The notes under the pieces are model-generated. The model saw only the letters and a program-made list of their open reading frames with translations, ran no database searches and was not told the origin of the DNA. A stretch of 64,000 nucleotides of DNA from the NCBI GenBank assembly GCA_963281255.1, contig OY725490.1, positions 2,790,001 to 2,854,000 on the forward strand. Reading direction: 5' to 3'. Of this stretch, positions 31,066 to 43,735 are shown piece after piece (positions within the stretch are counted from its first letter, which is position 1; each line of letters opens with the position of its first letter). The translations under genes and the position numbers were made by a program. The stretch comes from Aphrocallistes beatrix. Lineage: Eukaryota > Porifera > Hexactinellida > Sceptrulophora > Aphrocallistidae.

Positions 31066-32791
31066 TCGATATGAGAGAAGTCTGGGTTCTGACGGCCAAT
31101 CAAATGGTTCTTTTCATATTTGTATACATCCAAGCCCGAACGACCTTTCTGGGGTGCTTGTTTTCATGCACGAGAAACCAATGATTGCCATTCAGAAATG
31201 TTTCTGCTTGATCAATTAGTTGTCACTCCAACATCTTCACAAATAGTAGTAGGTCTCGTGTAAAGTTCTCACTAAAAAAATAGGAAAAAAGTCCCTATGG
31301 AGAAGAATTCGGCCCAAATATGGACTTCAGCACTACGCTTCATCATAGTTCGAGAGTTAACTTTTCTAAATTTTGTTCACAAACGAATCACATTTATATT
31401 TAGCTAAAATGTAGCTTCAGTGTTGCTGTGTCACTTATGATAGAAGTTATTAATAAATATGCTACATGTATATTTATATGAATATACTGCTACTACGTAA
31501 ATATTAGCTTGGTTTCCAGTAACTTATTCACTTTTTTTGAGCGAAATTATTATTACGACGTAATTTAGATCATGACTATTAGGTCACTATCCCGGGTCAA
31601 TTTGTTCGTCTACTACTCGACGTAGATGTCTGCATCCGAACTTGTTGTGAGTCCTACGTATATTGTATTTGCATGAGCCTTTTACAATAACTGATCTCAC
31701 AACATGTTACATTAAGGTATTCCCAGTTACGTATTGTGTTAATTTTAAGGCTTGAACCAGGATATTATGTACTACAGCTCTCCAAGATACACTCCTAACC
31801 TCAAACTCCTAAATTTTCATACATCTAAATCGATAAATATAATTATAATATAGGGTAAATTGGGTATTATTTCCTCATCACCAAGACTGTGTTCCGTATA
31901 ATAGGGATTCGTCACAACAACTGTCTAGGATCAAACTGATAGCATCTCTGTTGGTCAATCGAGAATTTCGGGAACGGATTCCATTGGATCGAGCTAAGCC
32001 AAATCATAGTAAAGGCTCATGGTTTGGTTTCTTTGGCCCTGCTTCGCCACGGAGTGGTAAATTCCTGCGACCACTCATGGCTTGCTAAATATACGACTAT
32101 ATATGCCCCCGTTTAGGCCTTCAAACAAGAAGGCCAGTATTAACACAGTCAACATTTAATTAGATCGATAAATCAAAACCGCTCCCGATAGACATTTGTA
32201 ATGTATTATTACCATACACAAACATCAGAGTATCCAATTCTGCTGTCAAAAATTTGATATGTCAACATGCGATTACGCAATAGGCTATTTTATGAGCGAA
32301 AAATGTTACAAGCGCGCTTCGCTTGCTTCCGCTGACACTTTGCGTCCGCCGCACTTTGAGTGCCTGGGGTCACATTGATTTTGGTCTAGTTATAATAAAA
32401 TTGCCTTCAGCTGCAGGTTCCAGGAGCAAAACCCTGTAACCCAATGGGGGCTCACAGCTCTCCATGTGGATACTTATATATTAAAACCCGAGGATTTCGT
32501 TTGTGTGTCTGATTTGATTGGACAGGCCACTATATAAATTTCCGCCATGTCGAAATAATAAATATTCTCGATGCCTCCATATCAATATTTTTATCTACCA
32601 CTATGACAATTTTCAATCCTGCATCAAAATTGACCAATTTTTTAGCTAAGATGTTATCTCCCATATATGAATCAATGGTGACCACAAGCGCCCAAAGGGC
32701 CTGCCAGCAGCGCAAGCAAACGAAGCGCGCTTGTAACAAGTAAAAAACACAGGATATTTTTGAAGTATGATATTCTAAAAAGATATCATAA

Positions 32792-33049
32792 ACAGCTCAG
32801 ACAAGGAAATGGAAGAAGTGCAAAGCAAAGTGGACGGAGGAAGAGGAATGCACATTGATTGAATGGTTTGAAATTGCTGGTGATTCGATTAGGGAGTCAG
32901 GAAATAGCGCCGAAATCAACATGAACATCGATGGAATATCGCAAATGTTTGAGAGTAGCCCATCTTTCAGGGAGATTTCAGTCACAGTGGATCTCTTCCA
33001 AGTACCCCTTGAGAATGACAGTGAAGAGATCTTGCATCCCCTGTGGTGA
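32792..33049 (+). pseudogene. Myb/SANT-like ORF, copy 2
   Basis: Same frame and length as at 26,268, with amino-acid changes such as RESGNSAEINMN for RESRNSTEINMN. It has no start codon of its own and lies in a duplicated block. Confidence 0.4.
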
Positions 33050-34210
33050 AAGTGAAGCTATATTGAAGTCGAAAACGGAAATGTGAAGCTTCTCCCTAGT
33101 TTGATCACCGTCTGGTTTAATCCCTCTGCAACATGAAGTACTTTATCAACAAATGGCAATTTTCTTAATTTCTCGGAGCACAGCTGAAATTATTTGAAGA
33201 GCAAATAGCATAATTGTAAATTGAGAAGTGAAAAACTATTGAATCATTAGCAAGTGCAGATGTAGACATACCACAGGATGTTATCGTTGCTCATGGGAAA
33301 GTACTGTGAATTTAGAAAAATTACCCTGGCACAAAAGTATTTTACAAGTACTATCTATTTCTTCTCTATTAATTAAGAGTTGAGTATTAGGTTACTCCTA
33401 ATACTCAAACGAGATATGTTGAAAGCTGAAGTCACCTTTTCATTCTCCAGTTACTTGTAATCTTATCAATAAATGTTAAATGTTATGGTTTGTATCATCA
33501 CATTAATGAAAAAGATATATATATACGTATATACCGTGTATATATATATATGTAATGAATTGATTGAAGAAACTACCAGGCACAGAAAGCTGATTTTTTG
33601 GCATGTCTTTTGGCTATGGCTCCACTGAGTTCGGACCTCAGACGATGGCCAAAGAAACCAAACCATGAGCCTTTACTATGATTTGGCTTAGCTCGATCCA
33701 ATGGAATCCGTTCCGGAAATTCTCGATTCACCAACAGAGATGCTATCAGTTTGATCCTAGACAGTTGTTGACGAATACCTATTATACGGAACTCAGTCTT
33801 GGTGATGAGGAAATAATACCCAATTTACCCTATATTATAATTATATTTATCGATTTAGATGTATGAAAATTTAGGAGTTTGAGGTTAGGAGCGTATCTTG
33901 GAGGGCTGTAGTGCAATAATATCCTGGTTCCAGCCTTAAAATTAACACAATACGTAACTGGGAATACCTTAATGTAACATGTTGTGAGATCAGTTATTGT
34001 AAAAGGCTCATGTAAACACAATATACGTAGGACTCACAACAAGTTCGGATGCAGACATCTACGTCGAGTCGTAGACGAACAATTTAACCCGGGATAGTGA
34101 CCTAATAGTCATGATCTAAATTACGTCGTAATAATAATTTCGCTCAAAAAAAGTGAATAAGTTACTGGAAACCAACCTAATATTTACGTAGTAGTAGTAT
34201 ATTCATATAA

Positions 34211-34540
34211 ATGTAATGCATGTTAATTATAGTACTGTAAATGCGAACATGAAGATTGGAAATCCTGATTAGTTAATTAGTAGAGTGAGCATCTGGAAAT
34301 CATTTAAGAGTAATATATATATTGTATCAGTATCGAGATTGGATGTATGTCTGTATAGAGATTATTAAAGATTGATTATTCGTATCTTACAATTGGTAGC
34401 AAAGAGTGGTTCAATGGCGGATCGTTTTGTTAGTATTCCTCGTGTATTTGACAGTGGTAATTTTGAGGAATGGTTGGAACGCTATGAGATTTGTGCAGCA
34501 GCTAATGGGTGGAAGGAAAAGGCTCTTATACAATTAGCAT
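34211..34540 (+). mobile_element. LTR retrotransposon scrap: LTR-like end, primer-binding site and gag start
   Basis: A segment absent from the other copies of this duplicated block. An LTR-like stretch runs from TGTAATGCATG at 34,211 to CTTACA near 34,391. It is followed by TTGGTAGCAAAGAGTGG, which has the form of a tRNA primer-binding site. An ATG at 34,414 then opens MADRFVSIPRVFDSGNFEEW, a typical gag N-terminus of Ty3/gypsy-like elements. It breaks off after about 40 codons at 34,540, where the EF-hand flank resumes. No pol and no second LTR. Confidence 0.6.
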
Positions 34541-34663
34541 ATTTATTAATAACTTCTATCATAACAGTAACACAGCAACACAAAAAAAATACGCCAATAA
34601 TGCAAATTGACATAAGGCAGCAGCCTATCTAATCTACGTAATAGTAAACACAAAATGATACTC

Positions 34664-35561
34664 TCAAGTTTCCTTCGCTTTCACAACTTTGAGTTCAGCA
34701 TCTACTTGAGCTTTTCCTGTCACATCTTCGAAAGTAAAAAATAGCCTGTACTCGTAGTCGCTGAGTTCCTTCCTTTCTAACTTTCCATTTTTGTTTGTGT
34801 CTATTAGATCGAAAATAGTGTCAATATAGGCAGGAGATTTCTCACCGCTGACTGCTTCAAGGAATGCACGGTATTCTTCTCTCGAGACAACTCCGTCGTG
34901 GTTTGTGTCGATCACATCAAAAAGTGCGTTGTTTACCTTATGTATTGTACTTCCCTCGCCACTTCTCACCTTTACAACCTCTCTCGGAGCAAGATTGGCG
35001 AGATTATGGATATATTCTTCTTTAGTCAGTGATATTCCTGGTTTTAATCCTATATCTGCGGCAGCCTCACACCGAGCTATTCGAAACCTTTCAATAACTT
35101 TGGGGTCTGAATTCAAGTGTGCATATTTCCTCGTGTCAAAGACCACATCGTCAACAGTTATAAGTCCGTCTTTATTAAGATCAAGTGCGTCAAAAGTTGA
35201 TTCAAGGCGTGCCTTCCATTCTACGTTCTTGAGGTAGTCATCTGCTGTCAAGGTGGTACCTACCGAACAAACAACTATCAATAATGCAAACACTTTTATA
35301 TTTAGTAAAATACGACAGAGACCAGTTTGAGATTGTTTCCTTACATTCAACTGGATTAAACAAATTCAGTTTTAATTAAGCCACTGTTAATAGAAACTTG
35401 TTTCAGTTCCAAGAAGGCCTTCAGTGGGGATGCGGTCGGTATCATTATCATCATCTCATTACTTAAAATATGATCACAGCTGATAATGCTTTAATGAAAA
35501 CTTGGCAGCTATAAAATTGAATTAACGAAATAATACCTGGTATTTTCCCCTTAACAGCCAT
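34664..35561 (-). CDS. EF-hand protein of the luciferin-binding/calexcitin type, copy B (exons 35561-35537, 35259-34664)
   Basis: Duplicate of the gene at 29,563-30,469, also on the minus strand. Exon 1 reads ATGGCTGTTAAGG and ends CCAG before GTATTA, a better donor than in copy A. Exon 2 starts after GGTAG and gives the same 206-residue product. The three calcium loops are intact (DLNKDGLITVDD, DTNHDGVVSREE, DTNKNGKLERKE). Changes from copy A cluster in helices, for example KVNNALFDVID for KLSNALYDLID and EAAADIGLKPG for EFVAEIGIKPG. The frame is open in both, and the changes avoid stops, so both may be used. A foldback element (35,690-36,425) lies 130 bp upstream of the start and could affect its promoter. 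Confidence 0.75.
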
Positions 35562-35689
35562 GATTGAGAGCAAAAAGGATTTTCAAATTGGAGAGAAAAA
35601 GAGAAATAAGATAGAATTGGCTAGAAATACAGAATCTGCATTGAAAGTTTATATTTATATAGTTTAGTTTATTACTCTTTAGCATGCTC

Positions 35690-36425
35690 CATAGCCTCCT
35701 ACTGTATATAAGGCCTCACAGTAACTTGCGGATTTTGGACTAGGGATGCAGAAGAAGACCGTTGAACTAATGCATGAGCTGCCTTAGATCATTTACAAAG
35801 CACAATAGAGCTTAGGAATGTATTGTCAGCATATATAAATAATAAAATTTACGACCTCTAAATTCAACAGTTTATGATATATTCGATAATGTACCATATT
35901 GGTCACATTTGATAATTTGTTGAATATATCATAAACTATTGAATTTAAAGGTCGAAATTATATTATCACTTAATAGGAAGTAGTATATTCGCAATCAAAT
36001 GGAATTACATTTGAATGTGTTTTGCAGTTTTCAAGATATAACGCCGACTGACCAAAACACGTTTCCATAGCAACACTGGAATGTACCAAATTCCAAATTT
36101 TTCGTATTAGCCCATTCACATCTCAGTTCTATGCGAAAAAAAATTACAATAAAAACACTTAGAAGTGCCCCTAAACGGCCTCTGAAAATCACCAAATTTG
36201 TCACAAATATAACCTATTGCGCAACCATATGGTGACTAATCAAATTTTTAACAACGGATATGGGTACTTGACACCATATTTATGTATGCTGATAATACAT
36301 TCCTAAGCTCTATTGTGCTTTGTAAATGATTTAAGGCAGCTCATGCATTAGTTCAACGGTCTTCTTCCGCATCCCTGGTCCCAAATCCGCAAGTTACTGT
36401 GAGGCCTTATATGCAGTAGGCTATG
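35690..36425. mobile_element. Palindromic foldback element, 736 bp, second copy
   Basis: Same ends as 27,324-28,374: CATAGCC at the left and GGCTATG at the right, with an internal deletion in the left arm. The flanks are CATGCTC (35,683-35,689) and CATACTC (36,426-36,432), a 7-bp duplication with one change. Empty sites TAGCATACTCTATATAG are present at 30,592-30,598 and 56,131-56,137. Confidence 0.9.
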
Positions 36426-37507
36426 CATACTCTATATAGAGTAGGCTAGGTCTTTAGCTAACTATTCATCATATTTCACAACTTTCTATAATTATTAATT
36501 GCATTCCGCGTATTCTTCACACAAAATGTTCTGTTTCATCGCGTAACTTGATACCCCATGGGTGCACACATCTACTATAGCAGTACTTCTCAACCTTTTT
36601 CTCATTACGACACACAATAATTACTACTTTTTCAAGTCGTACCTACATATGTTATATTCTACAGGCTATTTACCTTAAAATCCAATTGGTAATAAAGTAC
36701 AGCTTGTCTCTCATAATTATTGAGAATCATTCCATTGAATAATGTGTGAGTAACATCAACCTTATAGATAAATATTTAGTTGGGCATAACGAAGTTCAAA
36801 ATTTCAATTTTAATAATTTATTCAAATTTTTATTGAACAACCGCCAGGGTTGCCGTGGGAATGGAATTTCAATTCCCATTCCCACAGGATTTTTGAGATG
36901 TTTTCGATATGAGAGAAGTCTGGGCTCTGACTGGGCCGATCAAATGCCAATCAAATGGTTCTTTTCATATTTGTATCCATCCAAGCCCGAACGACCCTTC
37001 TGGGGTGCTTGGGGTCGTTTTCTTGCAAGAGAAACCAATGATTGCCATGATAAAATGTTTCTGCTTGATCAATTATATGTCACTCTAACATCTTCACAAA
37101 TAGTAGTAGGTCTCCTGTAAAGTTCTCAGTAAAAGTAAATAAGGCAAACGTCCCCATGGAGAAGAATTCGACCCAAATATGGACTTCAGCACTGCGCTTC
37201 ATCATAGGTCGAGAGTTAACTTTTCTAGATTTTGTTCACAAACGAATCACACTTCTATTTAGCCAAAATGAAGTTTCACCCTCAAAAACAGCGTGGCACC
37301 AGTGTTTATTTCGTATTTTATTTGCCAAATCTAATCGTTTAAAGTGATCCTTTTCTGTTGACAAGGGAACCTTCGAAAATATGGTTTAGTATAGTAAATC
37401 TATTAACAGCATCCTTCGAGACGGAGACATCACCTTTTTCATAATCTAACTCTGCTCCAATTTCACGAACATAGTGCGTCAACATCATGGAGAAAGACTT
37501 TGAAGAT

Positions 37508-37621
37508 CCTCGAAGATACTCTATTATCGGGACGGCTTGTCTGAAGGTCAGTTTAAAGCTGTGCTAGATTTGGAGGTGACTGCCCTGAAGCGAGCTTGCC
37601 ACGCCCTCTCACCAGACTACA
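37508..37621 (+). pseudogene. Short PIWI-domain fragment of the Argonaute gene
   Basis: Begins CCTCGAAGATACTCTATTA and matches the Argonaute gene at the YYRDG motif for about 114 bp, ending CACCAGACTACAA. The motif reads LSEG instead of VSEG, and a TAG follows. It lies near the tail-to-tail junction of two duplicated units. Confidence 0.85.
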
Positions 37622-37684
37622 ATTAGAAATCTTAGCATCCTACTGGAAATCTATGAAAAAAGGATGCAAATTGGTTACCAGCAA

Positions 37685-37830
37685 CAACGGTTATCAAGGT
37701 TGTCGTGGGAATGGGAATGGCTATAAGGCTATGGAAATTCCCACATGTGGGAATCTGTGGGATTTCCCACAGAAATCCTGTGGAATGGGAATTGAAATTC
37801 CATTCCCACGGCAACCCTGGCGGTTGTTCA
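37685..37830. repeat. GTGGGAAT palindromic element
   Basis: Inverted ends: CAACGGTTATCAAGGTTGTC and its partner GGCAACCCTGGCGGTTGTT enclose a set of GTGGGAAT and ATTCCCAC motifs with a central TCCCACATGTGGGA palindrome. A close copy, in the opposite orientation, is at 56,548-56,695. Small non-autonomous element or hairpin repeat. Confidence 0.65.
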
Positions 37831-38362
37831 ATAAAAATTTGAATAAATTATTAAAATTGAAATTTTGAATGCCCAACTAAATTATTATCTATAAGGTTGA
37901 TGTTACTTGCACATTATTCAATGGAACGATTCTCAATAATTATGAGAAACAAACTGTACTTACATTATCAATTGGATTTTAAGATAAAATAGCCTGTAGA
38001 ATATAACATATGTAGGTACGCCCCTACGACTTGAAAAAGTAGTAATTATTGTGTGTCGTAATGAGAAAAATGTTGAGAAGTACTGCTATAGTAGATGTGT
38101 GCACCCATGGGGTTATCAAGTTACGCGATGAAACATAACTTTTGTGTGAAGAATACGCGGAATGCAGTTAATAATTATAGAAAGTTGTGAAATATGATGA
38201 ATAGTTAGCTAAAGACCTAGCCTACTCTATATAGAGTATGCTAAAGAGTAATGAGCTAAACTATATAAATAAAAACTTTCAATGCAGATTCTGTATTTCT
38301 AAACCAATTCGATCGTATTTCTCTTTTTCTCTCCAATTTGAAAATCCTTTTTGCTTTCAATC

Positions 38363-39254
38363 ATGGCTGCTAAGGGAAAAGTACCAGGTTTTAGTTCGTT
38401 AATTAAATTTGTTTATAGCCGCCAATTGTACATTAAAGCATTATCAGCTGTGATTATATTTTAAGTAATGAGATGATGATAATGATACCGACCGCATCCC
38501 CACTGAAGGCCTTCTTGGAACTGAAACAAGTTTCTATTAACAGTGGCTTAATTAAAACTGAATTTGTTTAATCCAGTTGAATGTAAGGAAACAATCTCAA
38601 ACTGGTCTCTGTCGTATTTTACTAAATATAAAAGTGTTAAAGTTGACATTATTGATAGTTGTTTGTTCCGTAGGTACCACCTTGACGGCAAATGACTACC
38701 TCAAGAATGCAGAATGGAAGGCACGCCTTGAATCAACTTTTGACGCACTTGATCTTAATAAAGACGGACTTATAACTGTTGACGATGTGGTCTTTGACAC
38801 GAGGAAATATGCACACTTGAATTCAGACCCCAACGTTATTGAAAGGTTTCGAATAGCGCGGTGTGAGGCTACCGCAGAAATAGGATAAAAACCAGGAATA
38901 TCACTGACTAAAGAAGAATATGTCCATAATCTCGCCAATCTTGCTCCGAGAGAGGTGGCAAAGGTGAGAAGTGGCTAGGGAAGTTCAATACACAAGGCAA
39001 ACAACGCACTTTTTGATGTGATCGAGACAAACCACGACGGATCTGTCTCGAGAGAAGAATACCGTGCATTCCTTGAAGCAGTCAGCGGTGAATAATCTCC
39101 TTCCTATATTGACACTATTTTCGATCTAATAGACACAAACAAAAACGGAAAGTTGGAAAGGAAAGAACTCAGCGACTACGAGTACAGGCTATATTTTATT
39201 CTCGAAGATGTGACAGGGAAAGCTCAAGTAGATGCTGAACTCAAGGAAACTTGA
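38363..39254 (+). pseudogene. Dead EF-hand gene, copy C
   Basis: Inverted copy of the EF-hand genes. Exon 1 (38,363-38,387) and the acceptor before 38,674 are still recognisable. Exon 2 has a TAA after the AEIG position near 38,888, a TAG in the GSG region near 38,977, a TAA near 39,093, and a deletion that removes most of the last ten codons. First and last calcium loops are still visible. Confidence 0.85.
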
Positions 39255-40961
39255 GAGTATTATTTTGTGTTGATTATCACGTAGATTAGATAGGCTGCTG
39301 CCTTATGTTAATTTGTATTATTGGCGTAATTTTTTGTGTTACTGTTATGATAGAAGTTATTAATAAATATGCTACTTGTATATTTATATGAATATACTAC
39401 TACTACGTAAATATAACTTAGTTTCCAGTAACTCATTCGCTTTTTTTGAACTTGTTGTGAGTCTTACGTATATTGTGTTTGCATGAGCCTTTTACAATAA
39501 CTGATCTCACAACATGTTACATTAAGGTACTCTCAGTTACGTATTGTGTTAATTTTAAGGCTGGAACCAGCAGGATATTATTGTACTACAGCCCTCCAAG
39601 ATACGCTCCTAACCTCAAACTCCTAAATTTTCATACATCTAAGTCGATAAATATAATTATAATTTTGGGTAAATTGGGTATTATTTCCTCATCACCAAGA
39701 CTGTGTTCCGTATAATAGGGATTCGTCACAACAACTGTCTAGGATCAAACTGATAGCATCTCTGTTGGTGAATCGAGAATTTCGGGAACGGATTCCATTG
39801 GATCGAGCTAAGCCAAATCATAGTAAAGGCTCATGGTTTGGTTTCTTTGGCCCTGCTCCACTCATGGCTTGCTAAATATACGGCTATATATGCCCCCGTT
39901 TAGGTCTTCAAACAAGAAGGCCAGTATTAACACAGTCAACATTTAATTAGATCGATAAATCAAAACCGCTCCCGATAGACATTTGTAATGTATTATTACC
40001 ATACTTTTGTGCCAGGGTAATTTTTCTAAATTCACAGTACTTTCCCATGAGCAGCGATAACATCCTGTGGTATGCATACCACAGGATTGTTAAATATTAA
40101 TATGGAAGCATCGAGAATTTTCATTATTTCGACATGGCGGAAATTTATAAAGTGGCCTGTCCGATCAAATCAGACACACAAACGAAATCCTCGGGTTTTA
40201 ATATATAAGTATCCACAGAGAGTGAAAAATCAGTCCAAGCACAGGAAAAGTTGAGAATTAGCAAGCATTGAATAATTGGTTTACTGCACAGAGACTGAGT
40301 TCCTCAACATGAGTTCAAAACTGATTAGTGGCGTAGAACTATGGTCAACTCATGAGCGGGCATAAGCCAAGCTGGGGGTCTGGGGACGCTGTAAGCCCCC
40401 CCATTGGGTTACAGGGTTTTGCTCCTGGAACCTGCAGTTGAAGGCAATTTGATTACAACTAGACCAAAATCTTGTTTGCTCGTTCTCGTCATACCTTGTC
40501 TGAAAGCTGTTCTTAAATCTACTTCAAGTAGTGTCGTCACAACTAGTGTTGCTGTATTTCCTGAGAATTTGTTTCCCTGGGAAATCGGGAAATGGACACT
40601 TATTGTTTGTACAAAGTTAATTTGTACGCGTATATGTAATAATTATTAAAGCTATAAAAGAAGATTTGTCAACTATTATAAATATAATGATAATTGGTCT
40701 AACTAGCTTAAATAGAAAAGCAAAAGTAGACTGAAAAGAAAAACAAACGTTATAAAAAAAGTCAATCTCATCATTACGTTTGCAATTCGAATAAGATTTA
40801 CTTAGAATTATTGTTCTGGTTCATTGAAGCTATAAAAAGTATGAAAGTTATCATAGGGCATAGAGAATCGGTAAATTAAGGCCCAGAATGATGAGCGTAA
40901 TAAATTTAATAAATCCATTGGATACGAAATTTAGGGTCATTTTCTTTCCATATGTGATAGC

Positions 40962-42232
40962 TTAGAAAATCTGCAGGCAAGCAGTATTTTTCTGATCCAC
41001 GACAACAATCCGACCTGTGTTATCTAGTGCTATTCCATACGGACTATAGAACTCCCCCACACCCTGACCTTGCTTCCCAAGCTTGCGTATCTGCTCTCCC
41101 TCCTGACTAAATACATACACACAGTGATTGCTGATGTCACTCATAATGATGTTATATTCTCTGTCTATGTCGAAGCAGAATGGACAATTTGTTTGTTTAG
41201 CATTACCACGAGTTATGAGTCTGTTGGTTAGAACGTGATCTGAACTGAACACAAATAAACACGGATCACTCCTATCTAGCACCAATACTCTGTCTCTTGA
41301 AATCTTTACATCAAGTGTACACTTCAGCACTCCTATTCCTAGCATGGAATGGAACTTGAGATCCTCTTTAAAGATTTGGACTCTATTGTTGAAATAATCA
41401 CACACGTAGATATTGTTATTTCTGACAGAGACATCAAGACCATGTGGACACTTGAATTTTCCTTCTCCACTCCCTTCACTACCAACACTCTTCACTAGCT
41501 TACCTCCTAGCTCGTACACATCATACAGTGACCACTGCATTGTGTAACAATCACTTTATTCGGAGAAATACAAATTCCTATTGGGTGATACATTTTCTCA
41601 CTAAACATAAATAGATAGTCTCCGTTACAACTAAACACTTGTACTCGATGGTTGTTTATATCTGCTATGTAAATATTTCCAGTTTTGTAGTGTATAGTTA
41701 CACTTTTAGGATGATTCAATTCTCCTGGAGCTTTCTGGTCTGTGGATTTCTTACAGGAGTAAGCAGTAGGGAGGTGTTTCGTCTTGTAGTCAGGGACGAT
41801 AGGTTTGACTTGAGGAGGGAAGGTGCGGGTGGGAGAAGTGTTCGACTCACCATCAAGCTTAATACTCCCGAGCTGTTCCATCTCAGTTTCGAATAGAGGA
41901 TCACATTCAAACTCTATTGCATGATCTATTCTAGTGGAAAGTTTTTCTATTCTTGTATCAATTGCTGTTTGTACTATTTCATGAGTATCGTTGAGCTTAT
42001 TATTTGAGAGTTTTTCTGAACTAACTGATTTAACTGTATTCAAAGCTTCCAACATTTCATTCATTTCTTGAATATTCTTATTAAACTCCGTTTCTATCTC
42101 TTCAACACGAGAGAGGAGGTTATTCTCTCTGACTCGTAGAGCTTCATGAAACCGTTTGAAGCTGTCTTGTATCTTCTTTCTAGTTTTACTTATCTGTTCA
42201 GGAAAGTTAGTCTTCACTTGTGCACTAGCCAT
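40962..42232 (-). pseudogene. Coiled-coil/NHL propeller gene, copy C (one frameshift)
   Basis: The minus strand starts MASAQVKTNFPEQI at 42,232 and follows the family to about residue 237. There a missing A (CTGTATGATGTG against CTGTATGAATGTG) near 41,528 shifts the frame into MCTS and a stop. The remaining blades continue in the next frame to TACLQIF at 40,962. Apart from this single lesion it is well kept, so it died recently or is a sequencing artefact. It follows the PIWI fragment of 43.0-43.6 kb in the same order as Argonaute and copy B. Confidence 0.85.
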
Positions 42233-42449
42233 TTAGCAAATATAATTGAAGGGAATTTATTCAGTTGAATTCTATCTAAATTGCTCTGATTGATCTTATT
42301 AATCCTTCAGATTGTACCTACTAACAACTCAGCTTCATGAAAACTGATATCTCATTGAATAATCATTACTGAAACTTAGAGAAGTCGGCATAAGGTGGGC
42401 ATTGCAATAGTCAACTCTACAAAGTCCCAATAGATTAAAACCCTACTTG

Positions 42450-42660
42450 GACTTGGGGTCAAAGGTATAAATAGAAAATTCCCACTTTCATTTTCACTTT
42501 CAGTTCACTTTCAATTAACTTTCACTTTCACTTCAACATTCCAAGTCCAATTAGAGTTAAAGAATTATGCCTGGAGCAACTTGGCATATTGAAAATGAAA
42601 GTTCATTGAAAGTGAAAATGAAAGTGGGGTCATTTCTATTTATACCTTTGACCCCAAGTC
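42450..42660. mobile_element. 211-bp inverted-repeat element rich in GAAAGT
   Basis: Arms of about 70 bp start GACTTGGGGTCAAAGGTATA and end with the reverse complement TATACCTTTGACCCCAAGTC. Inside each arm are runs of ACTTTCA or TGAAAGT. The spacer holds a short unrelated stretch. It lies 218 bp upstream of the start of NHL copy C. Probable MITE; no target duplication could be fixed. Confidence 0.7.
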
Positions 42661-42997
42661 ATTCTTATATAATTATGCAATTGATTTGCGAAAGGTACAG
42701 TTTCAGGAGAGGGTGAATGGCATTTTATGGAGGTAAATAATGACTTAATTCCTTAGCGTGATTACAATGTCATCATGGTAGAAATCGGTTTCGACCTTGC
42801 CAATTACGTAATTCGATCAAGTGCATAATCCTTGGTTGATTAAACCATAAGGTGATTTGAGTAAACGGAACAAAATCTCACGATTCTACGCGGATAATCT
42901 CAGAATTCTACGCTTGAAAACCATCCATGGTTATATAGTATAAGAATCTCACGGATCTACGATCTCACGAATCTACGCAACAGGACTAAACCCAGAA

Positions 42998-43609
42998 CAA
43001 ATATAAATAAATCTTAGTAAATGAAAGCAAGAGTCTCTTGGAGAGGGCTAAGCCCAGAACATTTTCCGGGTTCAATACGGACCTGCACATCTCGACGGAA
43101 ACGATCCCAGTCTATCTCAGCAAGGTCCTTCCCTGACACCAGCTTAGGGTCGAAGTATTTGTTGTATCTGTAGGCTATCAGGTCGGCATAGTACACTGGG
43201 GGAGGAATGGACACTGACTTGGTGCATCTTGCAAAGCAGTAGCACAGTTGGTAGGTCATGGTGTAGAGGAGGTTGGGAGAGAAGCGATTCTCGTCGTGTA
43301 ACACGTGGTAGTGCGCAGCCTTTGCTGTGCCTTTAAGCGCTGCATGACTGCAAAGGTAGAAGTCATACTCGAATGGGTGAGTCACAGTCCTATCAAGGTA
43401 GGTGCCCGGGTTCACGTTGTACACGTTCTCTCTGCCGTCAACAAACATCTTCATGCGATGTCTCTTCTGCACACACACCAGAGTGACGGGAGGGTTGTAG
43501 TCTGGTGAGAGGGCGTGGCAAGCTCGCTTCAGGGCAGTCAGCTCCAAATCTAGCACAGCTTCAAACTGACCTTCAGACACGCCGTCCCGATAATAGAGTA
43601 TCTTCGAGG
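42998..43609 (-). pseudogene. PIWI-domain fragment of the Argonaute gene, minus strand
   Basis: From KILYYRDGVSEG through AAHYHVLHDENR to the C-terminus and into the 3' UTR, nearly identical to the parent gene. It retains the second Asp and the His of the slicer tetrad, but not the first Asp or the Glu. One A is missing near the end, so the family ending MFWA is replaced. Upstream sequence (GVRQPHGERPSR-like) is not Argonaute, so it has no proper start. It lies just before NHL copy C, mirroring the Argonaute-NHL order. Confidence 0.9.
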
Positions 43610-43735
43610 ATCTCGAAGGTCTTTCTCCATGAGGTTGACGCACTATGCCGGCAGCCTACAGCTTCTTCTCCTGAAGCAGCTGAGGCAGAAAGAGTACAAG
43701 ACTCTCTGTGAGGTCTGGGAAGGAGGATCGTAGTA

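Larger units (their letters stand above)
28535..32375. repeat. Inverted repeat pair enclosing EF-hand copy A
   Basis: Left arm 28,535-29,480 and right arm 31,421-32,375 are reverse complements by eye, sharing landmarks such as TAATAACTTCTATCATAA near the inner ends and the GC-rich hairpin at the outer ends. The 1.9-kb spacer holds the EF-hand gene and its 5' flank. Confidence 0.8.

Noticed and set aside
43305-43508. Plus-strand ORF over the PIWI fragment
   Set aside because: It is the antisense shadow of a PIWI coding frame; identical shadows occur at the other two copies.
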